Of a stretch of DNA of 64,000 nt, positions 21,431 through 33,509 are shown piece by piece. Location: positions 1 to 64,000 of the forward strand of contig SWDT01000022.1 of NCBI GenBank assembly GCA_009193035.1, given 5' to 3'. Position 1 is the stretch's first letter. Each line of letters opens with the position of its first letter. The notes below the pieces were generated by a model. The model was not told the origin of the DNA, searched no databases, and was given only the letters and a program-made list of their open reading frames with translations. This stretch comes from Halicephalobus mephisto (taxonomy: Eukaryota; Nematoda; Chromadorea; Rhabditida; Panagrolaimidae). A program made the position numbers and the translations under genes.

Positions 21431-22042
21431 TTTTAAGAACTTTGGTTCCAGAAGATCCTACTTGATTTCGGAATGTTCCAAAAATATCTTCGAAATTCTA
21501 GGCCTCTCCAGAACTAATTTAATTTTTGAAGATGCTATTCGAAAAAATCAGATCTAAGAAAGCCGGATCAATCCTCTCACGACCAACGTGTGAATTCATT
21601 TTTACGGATTTTCAATTTTTTGAATAAAAAACACTCAAATAAAAAACTTGAGATACAATTGAGATTTTTTTTTGGATTCAAGGACAATTTTTATTTTAAA
21701 AAATTATTTTAAGATTCTAAATTGAAAAAAAAATATAAAATTTAAAAAAAATAAAAAGTTTTAAATTTAAAAAAATTTAAAAAATAATTTTTAAAAAATC
21801 TTAAATTTAAAAAAATTTAAAAAATTATTTTTAAAAAATTTTGAATTTAAAAAAAATAAAAAATCCTAAAAAATAAAAATTTTAAAAATATTATTTCCTA
21901 AATCCAACAAAAAATAAAAAAGGTCGATCTGAGATTATCCGAGGCCTATAGTCAGGCATTCCAATTTACAAAACCAGTTTTCAATTTTCTCTTTCATTGT
22001 TCAATTTCCATTTCCGATCACAAAAAAATAAAAAATAAAAAA
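21431..22042. other. Downstream region of the C2H2 gene
   Basis: 21430-21600 is unique. 21650-21900 is A/T homopolymer-rich with repeated AAAAATTTAAAAAATTATTT. 21920-22042 is probably the 3' UTR of the zinc-finger gene. No separate gene. Confidence 0.35.
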
Positions 22043-24454
22043 TTAATCAACAACATTGATTTCAGTGTCGTCTTCTTCTTGAGGTAAAACTTGAGATTCT
22101 CCAGATACTGTAGATTCAAAATTTCCAGAAAGTTGATCTTCGAGATTCTGAATTTGGGTAGATTGAGAAAGTTGATCTTCAGGATTCTGAATTTGGGTAG
22201 ATTGAGAAAGTTGATCTTCGAGATTCTGAATTTGGGTAGATTGAGGAAGTTGATCTTCGAGATTTCGGCCTTGAGTGGATTGAGGAAGTTGATCTTCAGG
22301 ATTCTGAATTTGGGTTGATTGAGGAAGTTGTTCTTCGAGATTTCGGCCTTGAGTTGATTGAGGAAGTTGATCTTCGAGATTCCGAACCTGAGTTGATTGA
22401 ACAGGCACGGCTCTTATTTGACTTTTAACCGGCATAATCACCGGTCGAATCTGTCTCACCGGTGTCACATGTCTAATTACCATTCTAGGTCCTCCAGGTC
22501 TATTGACAAATCTAACAGGATGTCTCAATGGTGGTTTCCTAATAATCACTGGCATTCTAACAGGTCTAACAACAGTAGGTCCTTGAACAACTTGATTAAT
22601 TACAGAATTTGAAGTACTTTGTAAATTTTGCGAATCATCTTGTAAAAATTCCTGTGAAAATCCCGAATTTTCCACACCACCAGAATTAGGCATTAAATCT
22701 TGTCCAGATTTCTGAATCATAATAACTTGAGTATTCATCGGAACCATGACGACTTGAGATCCAGGATTAGGCCTAACAATGACTCTTTGAAGTTGCTCTC
22801 TCGACATCGCCAGAAGTCCTTCATTATGTCCCGTTGTTAATTCTTGTTGGATTTCGGATATTTCTTTATCCAATTCCCCGACTACAATCGTCCTTTCTTT
22901 CATAACTTCCGTCTGATCCGACGAGATTTCTTCCTCGGGAAATTCCCCGAAATCACATCGAGAATCCGAAAACTGAACCGACATCGAAACCTTGTCCATC
23001 GTGAAGTCGACATAATAGTGATTTTCTTCCTCAATAATCAAGTTAAATTTTACATATATATAGTGACTTAAGTCTTCGAAAAGCCTCCCAGAATGCTTCG
23101 TTAATAAATGGAAAAAAAATTTCGTAGGTGTTAATTCTTTAAAATCACAAAACAAGCAATCCGGTCTCGGCTCCAGAATCGTCGTGATTGCTTCTTTATC
23201 GTGTCCAATCGAACATCCCCAGATTCTGATTCCATGATCAACAACAACTAAAAAATTAAAAATAAAAATTACAAAATTTCCAAAAAAATTCAAAAAATAA
23301 GAAATTTTAGAAACAAAAAAATTTGAATTTTTAAAAAGTAAGAAAATTTGAATTTTTTAAAAAATAAAAACAAGTTAGAAAATTTAAAAATAAAAAATTT
23401 TAAATTTAAAAAAATTTAAAAAATTCAAAATTTGGAGGATTTAAAAATTTCAAATTTTAAATTTAAAAAAAAATAAAAAAATCCAAAATCTAGAAAATTT
23501 CAAATTTTAAATTTTAAAATTCAAAATTTGAAAAATTTAAAAATAAAAAATTTTGAATTTAAAAAAAATAAAAAACTTACTATGTTTAATGAAATCTGTT
23601 ACTGTAATTAATCCTAAACTTTTTCCTGTTTTCAGACAAATAATACATGGTGGTAATTCCCATGTATCTACCGTAATATTTTCAAATTCATCTTCTTCTT
23701 TTTCATCTTGCTCATCTGGTTGAGATTCCATTACAGTAATCAATTTTTTCTTTTTTTTTAAATTTAATTTTTTTTTCAAAATTAATTTTGTCCAATTTTT
23801 TCCAACTTTTTTCAAAATTTTGTCTTCTGTTTTAATTAAATTTTTTTTTGAATTTTCCACCGTAAATTTCTCCATCATTTTAGTCACAGCCTTAGGGACG
23901 ACTTCCCCTCCTTCTACAGTATTCCCCACAGGCAATACTTTGTATTCATCCAAAATTTGATCGAATTTTTCTTGTTCTCGATTCTGGATTATCGAGGGAT
24001 CCCTTTCGGCCGCGTGCATCTGGAGCAACGACAGGGCGTTGTCATGTCCGAAAATGTGTCTCGTTCTGGCATTGATACTTTCGAAAATTTTTCCACAAAT
24101 GGGACAATTTCCTTTTTTAATTTTTGATCCTTCTTCTATTCGTTTTTTCAACCTCATTTGAGCTGTCAAAATCATTCCATCTTCCAATTTCACAGGAGAT
24201 ATTGGTCGTTCCGGAAGTTGTGGTTCTTCAAAAATTTTCTTTTTCCTCGGACCATATGGTTTTCTTTTTTTGAAGGATTCTGAAGCCAATTTCTCCGGAG
24301 ATTGACTAGAAACCGATGTTTCTGCTTCATCTGATTCCCCTTCCGATTCCTCCGATCCATCTTCAGAATCCTCATCATCATCATCTATGTATACAGTTTG
24401 ACTAACTTCTTCTTCATCATCATCATCTTCAAAAAAGTCTCCAGAATAACTCAT
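22043..24454 (-). CDS. Acidic C2H2-type zinc-finger protein with C-terminal 13-residue repeats
   Basis: Two exons, 23581-24454 and 22043-23247, in frame, 692 residues. The N-terminus is strongly acidic (FFEDDDDEEEVSQTVYIDDDDEDSEDGSEESEGESDE), followed by a basic KKRKPYGPRKKK patch that could be a nuclear localisation signal. One C2H2 finger reads CPICGKIFESINARTRHIFGH; CIICLKTG and CLFCDFKELTPTKFFFHLLTKH suggest two further zinc-binding units, the second starting just before the intron. A Val/Arg/Pro-rich middle (RPVRMPVIIRKPPLRHPVRF) leads to about eight 13-residue repeats of EDQLPQSTQGRNL type. I do not recognise the family; a nuclear DNA- or RNA-binding role is inferred. TTTTAG lies one base before the ATG, and the gene follows the 3-oxoacyl-ACP synthase by 336 bp on the same strand, fitting a downstream operon position. 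Confidence 0.8.
22105..22400 (-). repeat. 39-bp coding tandem repeat
   Basis: About eight units encode EDQLPQSTQIQNL / EDQLPQSTQGRNL. Two alternating variants (IQN and GRN types) suggest growth by unequal exchange of dimers. The frame is kept throughout. Confidence 0.9.
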
Positions 24455-24790
24455 CCTAAAATTTAAAAAATCAATATATAAAAAATCCAAAAAAAAACAA
24501 AAAATTTTTAAAAACAAATAAAAAAAAATAAAAATTCATATATAAAAAACCAAAAAATCACACATACAAAAAACTCTTAAAACTTATATAAAAACTAAAA
24601 AATTCATATATAAAAAATCGAGTAAAAATTGATATATAAAAAAACCAAAAAATCACACATACAAGAAATTTTTAAAACTTATAAAAACTAAAAAATTCAT
24701 ATATAAAAAACCTAAGAAATTCATAAATAAAAACAATAAATAATTTATCGGATTCAAACCGATGACAACCAATTCCAAAATTCCCAAATT
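24455..24790. other. Intercistronic region with ATATATAAAAAAC repeats
   Basis: 336 bp between the synthase stop and the zinc-finger ATG. Short repeats of CATATATAAAAAAC, AAAAAATCACACATACA and TTTTTAAAACTTATA fill most of it. An acceptor-like TTTTAG ends it. No gene. Confidence 0.5.
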
Positions 24791-27012
24791 TTACATCCTA
24801 TATTCAGCCAAAGCAATCGAAACAAAAGCTCCTCCAAATCCGAACGAATTCATCAAAGCTATTCTTCTGTCTTCTGATATCCATTTCTTCGTCGGCGATT
24901 CTACCGTATTGACCAATTCAACATCAGCAAAAATATCGCTTTTTTTCAAATTTTTCGTCCCAACAATGATTCCTTCCTTTACAGAAATCGCCGTATATAC
25001 CGTTTCCAGTGCTCCAGCAGCTCCGAGAGTGTGTCCAATGTGGCCTTTAATTGACGAAACCTGGATTCCTTTCTTGACATCCGCAATTGACATAGCTTCA
25101 GCTTTATCTCCCACAGGAGTAGAAGTAGCATGAGCATTAACGTAACTAATTTGATTTGAATCAATTTTCGAGTTTTTTAAGCACCTTTTCATGCACAAAA
25201 CAGATCCAAAACCGTCATCCCTTGGGGCAGTCAAATGATAAGCATCATTACCTGTTCCAAATCCCAAAATTTCAGCATAAATTTTCGATTTTCTCTCCAG
25301 GGCATCTTCTAATCTTTCTAAAATCATAATTCCAGCTCCTTCACTCAAAACAAAACCTTGTCTTCCAGAATCAAAAGGTCTAGAAATCTCCAGGTCCTCC
25401 GACGTCGCCAAAGCTCTCATTCTTTTGAATCCCTCCACTCCAATCGAATTGACACAACTTTCAACTGCTCCAGCCACGGCTCTTCTTATTTGTCCATATT
25501 TAATCATTTGAAAAGCCTCAGCAATACAACTAGCTCCAGTAGCACACGCTGTCGAAGATGATGAATTTCCTCCTCGCATTTTGTATCTAAAAATTCAATA
25601 TCATAAAATTATGCAAATTTAAAATAAAAATCGTTGTAAATTTTCCAATGTAAAATTATACAACTTCTAAATCTGAAATTTCGGAAGTTTTTATATCATT
25701 TTTGGGATTTTTTATACTTTTGAAAATTTCAGAAAGTTGATTAAATTTGGGAGATTCTAGAAACAACTGTTTTTTGCGTTTTAAAAGTTTCTACTAGATT
25801 CCGGAAGTTTTTACAAATCTTAAAAAATTTCCACCGAATTCTGAAAACTTTCAGGACATCCTAAAATTTCACAACTATCCGTCGAAATCCAAATTTAAAA
25901 TTTCGATGTTTTAGAAACTTCTGAAATCTCAAAACTTCCCGCTGAATCCTGAAATACACTGAAAACTTCTAGAATTTAAAATTTTTATATTTCTGAAATT
26001 TCTAAAAACGTCCGTAATATCTTCGAAAATTTCAAACTTTTTCGTTAAATTTTAAAATATCTTACAAATTTCCAGGAAATTTAAACTTTGTTATTGAAAT
26101 TGATATATGAAAACCAACTTTAGACTGACATAACTGGCAGGGATATTAGTCAAGATCCTCGGGATAAAATACGGACTGATTCTTCTTTCATTTTTTGTCG
26201 AAATCTTCTGACCAGCATCAAATACAGATTCCACATCAGGGACACACGTTCCTGAAAATAACCATGTAAACTCAGTTTTTCATATAACTGTTATAATGAA
26301 ACAAAAATTGATATATAAATTTTCCGAAATATTCAAATTCCCGCGCAAAGAGCGAATGAAACTAGAAAAATGGCAAATCTGACAACTATTGCAATGGACT
26401 CGCACCGTCATTTTTTTCTTCTTCTTTTACCTAAATTTCCCGACTTTCATAAAATCTCAGAAATTCGCGTCGATATAACTTCTTAAAACTTTAATTTTTA
26501 CAATTTTATGATTTCTGGAATATTCAAATTCCCATGTGAGAAAAAGGTACAAAAACGGCAAATCTGGCAGCTATTGGAATCGACTCGCACCGTCGCCATT
26601 CTTTCTTTTTCTTTTACCTAAATTTTCCTACTTTTTAGGAAATTCCTCAAATTTCTTTCTATATAACTTCGCAAAAACTTTAATTTTTATAATAATGGTG
26701 ATTACCGATATTCACAGCCGTATCATCATGAAATCCTTCTTCTACATCAATTAACTTAGAATCCTTCAAGGCTTCTGTCGCTGCTTCCATCGCAAAAACA
26801 CTGCTTCTGTTCATTTCTCTCAACTGGCCAGAGGTGTAATTCAAGCAAGGATCTGAAGCCGATGGAACAACTCCAACGACTGATTTCAGTTCTTTATTAA
26901 AAATAAGAGGATTAGTTCCTAATTTCAGGCCATTCCAGAATACTTCTGCTCCAACCCCAAAGGGCGAGATGGCCCCTATACCCGTAATCACAACTCTATG
27001 AACTCCTGTCAT
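24791..27012 (-). CDS. Mitochondrial-type 3-oxoacyl-ACP synthase (KAS II / OXSM)
   Basis: Three exons, 26706-27012, 26119-26251 and 24791-25586, in frame, 411 residues. It elongates acyl chains on acyl carrier protein by condensation with malonyl-ACP, in animals the mitochondrial type II pathway that supplies lipoate. The start RVVITGIGAISPFG is the KAS N-terminus. The catalytic triad is complete: Cys161 in STACATG, His299 in NAHATSTPVGD and His332 in KGHIGHTLGAAG, with Lys327 present and NSFGFGG near the end. No long targeting peptide precedes RVVITG (only MTGVH), so mitochondrial import needs an unusual signal or an upstream start. CTTCAG abuts the ATG, fitting trans-splicing; it lies 123 bp behind nubp-1, typical operon spacing. 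Intron 1 contains two units of the 170-190-bp repeat. Confidence 0.93.
25587..26118. other. Intron 2 of the synthase gene, diverged AT-rich repeats
   Basis: 532 bp of loosely repeated sequence such as TTCTGAAAACTTTCAGGAC and AAATTTCGGAAGTTTTTA variants, resembling the TTCTAGAA/TTCCAGAA intronic filler elsewhere in the window. No coding signal. Confidence 0.4.
26340..26685 (-). repeat. 170-190-bp dispersed repeat, locus 2 (2 units, minus orientation)
   Basis: Two units in intron 1 of the synthase gene carry GACTCGCACCGTC, GGCAAATCTGGCAGCTATTG and TTTTACCTAAATTT, the reverse complement of locus 1. Confidence 0.9.
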
Positions 27013-27135
27013 CTGAAGCAAATTTTTAAATCAAAAAATATGAAAATAAATATCCGGAATCAACCAATTTAAATTTTTTAAATATAAAAATAAACTTTTC
27101 TTCAATTCAACAAAAAATGGCAATCACTGAAATTT

Positions 27136-28125
27136 CTATTGTTCTTGACATTTAGCAATCACAGCATTCGCCACTTCTCCAAACTTCTTGGCAAGTTCAC
27201 TTTCGGCGTTTTTCTCGGAGTAAACTTCGCCGTTGTCCGAAACAGTTGCCAGTTCGGTGTCATGTGGGAGTTCAGCAAGCAGATCCAGACCTAACTCTTC
27301 GCACATCTTCTTGGCACCTCCAGTCGTCTTCGGAAAAATGATCAACTTGTTGTTGCAACAGGGACAAACGTGGTAAGACATGTTTTCTACGACTCCGAGA
27401 ATGGGTACTTTTGTTTTTTGGCAAAAGTTGATTTCTTTTCTGACATCCAGAAGAGAAACTTCCTGAGGAGTAGTCACGATCACTGCTCCATCCAGGGCTC
27501 CGGCTTGGAGTAGGAACTGGACTACGGAGATGTGCTCATCCGAAGTGCCGGGAGGGGTGTCGATCAGCAAGAAATCGAGTTCTTCCCAATCCACGTCCTT
27601 CAGAAACTGCTTAATTAGGCCGTTTTTCCTAGGTCCTCTCCAGATGACAGCCTCGTTTCTGTTATCTAACAAGAAAGCAATGCTCATGACGCAGAGGTTG
27701 TTCTTGACGAAAATCGGGGCCCATCCGCTTTCGGTGCTGTTCACGACTTGGCCTTCGACTCCAAACATCCTTGCCTGGGAAGGACCACAGATATCCACAT
27801 CCAGTACTCCCACCTTAACATTGGGGTCAGCAGCCAGAGCATAAGCCAAATTCGTCGTCACACTGCTTTTACCCACGCCGCCTTTACCACTGAGAATTAA
27901 AATCTGAAAAAATTAATTTCCATATATGAACAACTAATACACACTTACTTTGTGTTTGATTGCGTCCATTCTATACCGGATATCGTCGATGTTGGGATCC
28001 ACCGGCTTCTGACCGCTGGCGCAGGTTCCTTGATTAGGACATCCGGCACAAGGCGCGGCTTTACCCGCGTTTTCTGATCCTGTTCCTGGACAGGATTCTG
28101 GCGCGTTTTCAGGAATGTCAGACAT
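27136..28125 (-). CDS. nubp-1: NUBP1/Nbp35-type cytosolic Fe-S cluster assembly P-loop ATPase
   Basis: Two exons, 27949-28125 and 27136-27903, in frame, 314 residues, the usual NUBP1 length. It acts as scaffold in cytosolic Fe-S cluster assembly. The N-terminal cluster ligands are Cys12, Cys26, Cys29 and Cys35 (CPGTG...[10 protein letters not shown]), the feature separating NUBP1 from NUBP2. The deviant Walker [10 protein letters not shown] spans residues 65-73, the Mrp motif [13 protein letters not shown] follows, and the CPCC pair binds the bridging cluster. TTTTTAG lies directly before the ATG. Gene order next to ERCC1 and near NCS-2 matches my recollection of C. elegans F10G8, where nubp-1 is F10G8.6. 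Confidence 0.96.
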
Positions 28126-28755
28126 CTAAAAATTCATATAAAACAAAAAACAAAAAATTATATAAAAAAACAAAAAAAACTTAAAAAATACGTTTAAAAA
28201 AATCAAAAATCTCAACGAATATATCAAAATGCAAATAAAATTTTTAAAAAGTGTATTAAAACAAAAATAAAACGATTAAAAATTAGAATGACATAAAAAG
28301 TAAAAAATTAATTTTTCTGGCAACTTCAAAAAATAAAGATGACTTTTTTCACATTTCGCCAAAGGATCACATTTTGGAGTTTCGAAACAGAAAAATTATT
28401 CACATTTCGCCAAACTTTTTTTATTAGAATTTCAAAAAAACAACTTTATTCACATTTCGCCAAAAATCATCATTTAATTTTAAAAATCATTGTTTTTAAA
28501 TTTACTTTATTATTGAACTTTAAAAATCAATTTCCTAAAATTATTTCATCATCAACTTCAAAAAAACAATTTTATTCACATTTCGCCAAAAATCATTCAA
28601 TTTCCAAAAATCATTATTTAATTTTAAAAGTCATTGTTTTTAAATTTATTTTATTATTGAATTTCCTAAAATTACTTTATCATTAAATTTCTAAAAAATC
28701 CAACTTTTAAAATTACTTTTTTATTGATTTAAAAACTTTATTTAAATTTCCAAAA
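28126..28755. repeat. Intercistronic region with TTCACATTTCGCCAAA repeats
   Basis: 629 bp between ERCC1 and nubp-1. Four copies of TTATTCACATTTCGCCAAA fall between 28345 and 28600, spaced by AATCATTTAATTTTAAAAATC and TTATTGAATTTCCTAAAATT. The spacing is long for a simple operon and could hold an extra promoter or only repeats. The same motif occurs once, inverted, near 14523. Confidence 0.65.
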
Positions 28756-29484
28756 CTATTTCATCATCGGTGTTCTAAAAAAATTATAAACATTATCCGC
28801 TTTGACTGGTCCGAGACCTGGACATGCCGAAAGTTCATTTTTCTCAGCCATAGCAATATTCCTCAACGATCCAAATTCACTTAACAGCATTTTCGCATCA
28901 GAATTCGTTATTGCTCTAATAGACGATAAAAATTTTATTCCAGATTCATATATTTCATTTTTTTTTAAATCTTGTTTTCCTTGAAATTTTTGTTTTTCTT
29001 TATTAAAAATTATTTCTTCTGGATTTTTCTTTTCTGACATTTTTAAATTTTCCAAGTATTCTGCCGCTTCTTCTTCTGAATAACACAAAATCAAAATCCA
29101 TCCCGTCCTTAGACAATACATATTCATATCCCTCAAAAACGCCGTCGGTTCATCTATATTCACCAAAATCAACAAAATCCTAATTTCGTAACCATTGCCA
29201 TCTCCAAATCTCGTTTCAATGTAATTCTGATGTTGTTTGTGATACTTCAAAGCCAAATACAGTACACAACACGAATTACCACATACAAAATCCGGTTTAA
29301 TAACTGTCATTTCATACGGTACATTCCGAATAAACTTCAACATTGGATTTCCTTGTTGTCTATGTTTATTAATCAATATAGGATTCAAAAATCCTTGAGG
29401 AATTTTACCTAAAATTCCAAACTAACCATAATTACCGTAATTAAATAACTCACTTCCCGAACTCGTCCCTGGATTATCCATCAT
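28756..29484 (-). CDS. ercc-1: ERCC1-type DNA excision-repair subunit
   Basis: Two exons, 29454-29484 and 28756-29408, in frame, 227 residues. With XPF it forms the structure-specific nuclease that cuts 5' of lesions in nucleotide excision and crosslink repair. ERCC1 itself has an inactive nuclease-like central domain (GNPMLKFIRNVPYE, DFVCGNSCCVLYLALKYHKQH, LLILVNIDEP) and two C-terminal helix-hairpin-helix motifs; ITNSDAKMLLSEFGSLRNIA and LSACPGLGPVKADNVYNFF are clear. The short first exon (MMDNPGTSSGS) lies one base behind TTTTGCAG, fitting trans-splicing. It is shorter than the human protein at the N-terminus, as expected for nematodes. It sits 218 bp downstream of the katanin stop on the same strand. 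Confidence 0.94.
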
Positions 29485-29702
29485 CCTGCAAAATTCAATT
29501 TCCTTAAAAAACAAAAAAATTAAAAAATAAATCCGCGAAAAAACGCATTTTTCACTTTTTTTTCATTCCTCAAAATCCAAAAACTGTACAAACCCCAAAA
29601 ATCATTCTAAAAACATAAAAAATCACAGAAAATCATTCAAAAGTGAGTAAATTTTAGGAAAGCATTCATATATTGCACATTGTCATTTTCCACATGTCAT
29701 AA

Positions 29703-31883
<2,181 letters not shown>

Positions 31884-33509
31884 CCTGAAAAATCATAAAA
31901 TCAAAAATATTGTAAAAATTAAAATTACGAAATAATCTCGACACGGCGTTTTTGAATTCTGTAGGAATTTTTAGAATATTCAAATTTTGATTTTTTCAAG
32001 TTTTGAATTTAAAAATCTTGGAAGATTCTAAAATTTCAGAAACTTTTGGGCGATTCCAGTTCGATATATGTCCGAACTAGGGGTTTTTTTTATAGAACTT
32101 CTGTAACTTTTAAAAAAATCACAGAATCTTTGTGGTTTTAACTTTCTAAAGCATTCTAAGAACTTCTAGGGACTTTCCAATAGATTCAACAAAGTTCTGA
32201 AAACTTTAAAAATTCCAGTTTGATATATATTCAAACTAAAAATTACCAAAAACAAATCTCGATGGAAATTCTAAAACTTTCTAGAAACTTCCAGGATCTT
32301 AAATTTCTGATTTAAGCTTTAAGTTTCTAAAATATTCTAAAAACCTCCAGATTTTGTGAGTTTCAAAAGTTTCGGAAACTTTGACTAGATTCTACAAGTT
32401 CCTAAAAAATTCAAATTTTATATACATGTTCAAACCAACGATCAGCACGAAACAGTCTCAACACAAAGTTTCACAATTATTCAGAAGCTTCCAGAATCCT
32501 CAATTTGCGATGTTAATTTCGAAAATCTCTATTCCAGAAAATTGAAAACTTGAGATTCCCGAAAACTTGAGAATTTCTCGAGTTTCGAAGATTCTGGAAA
32601 ATTCCACAGAATTCTACTTATCTCAATTACAAATTTCAAAGAATAAACGACGTCTTCATCGAAGCGGAACGAGAGAAATCACGACAAATGAGAAGCGACA
32701 TTCAAGCGTCGAAGCCCGAGTCGTATTTTTCGTTTCGAGACTGCGGAGGAAGTCATCCGAAAGTTATTTTTGTTTGGTCTTATTTTTGCCAATTTTTCTT
32801 TTGTATTATTATTTGTTTGTTTTTCTTGGTATATTTCAGGAAAAATTGGTTTAAGTTCTGGTCGCGCAATCCCTTTTTGGACATGTGCACAATTTGGCAT
32901 TTTCCGGGCCAAGTTTTCCTTGCTTGCCATTTTCGGGAAAAGACATAAACAGCCAGAAGCTGCTTAAAAAGCTTCTTTCGGTTGCTTTGACTTGTTGAGT
33001 GGCTTTGGCCGTGAAAGAAAGAGACTTATTGGCGACGATCAAGTTGCAAAAAAAGCTTTCAACTATGCCAAAGAAAAACCGGCGTGTGTCCTTTTTTGCT
33101 ATTGCGAAAAAAGAGTTAGCTGTCCATATATCGATTCTTTGCCTAAATTTGAAAAGACCCCCTAGGCAATTTCTGTGTGTTCACTTGAAACGGCATTTTT
33201 CAGACTTGAGGTTTTTCGTTGAAGTGCACGTCTTGTCAGCCGCACATTTGAATCAATTCCTCCGTTATTCCATTTTTGGTTGTCCGTGTTGTTTGTCGCG
33301 ATATAACCACGCCCCATAGCCCCTAGTTCTGGGACATACGCGTTGGGCTTTCTTGTTCGTTCTCCTCAACGTTGTCTCGTGCATGGTCTTTTGCATTTTC
33401 TTTATTACCGATCATTTCAGGCCTGGATCAGCTGCAAAAAATTTTTTTCAGGATTCTATTTCTGTTTTTCGCGATAAATCGGCTGACGACGGAATAATTT
33501 TCAGAGGCC
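31884..33509. promoter_or_regulatory. Bidirectional upstream region between the katanin operon and ncs-2
   Basis: 31920-32560 is diverged intron-like filler with TTCTAGAAACTTCCAGGA-type repeats. 32600-33480 is unlike most of the window: unique and GC-richer, with a hairpin AGAAGC...GCTTCT at about 32957-32977, CACGCCCCATAGCCCCTAG near 33308 and two acceptor-like TTTCAG sites. It is the best candidate for shared promoter/enhancer sequence. Several overlapping short ORFs on both strands (32567-33319) have no recognisable domain and are not called. Confidence 0.5.

Noticed and set aside
24745..24765. Perfect 5-bp stem with 7-base loop on the minus strand (ATCGGTTTGAATCCGAT), like a tRNA T arm
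   Set aside because: The rest of a tRNA cloverleaf is absent, and it lies in the 3' UTR of the synthase gene.
32567..33319. Several 60-100-codon ORFs on both strands upstream of ncs-2
   Set aside because: They overlap one another in different frames, carry no domain and fit better as unique promoter DNA.
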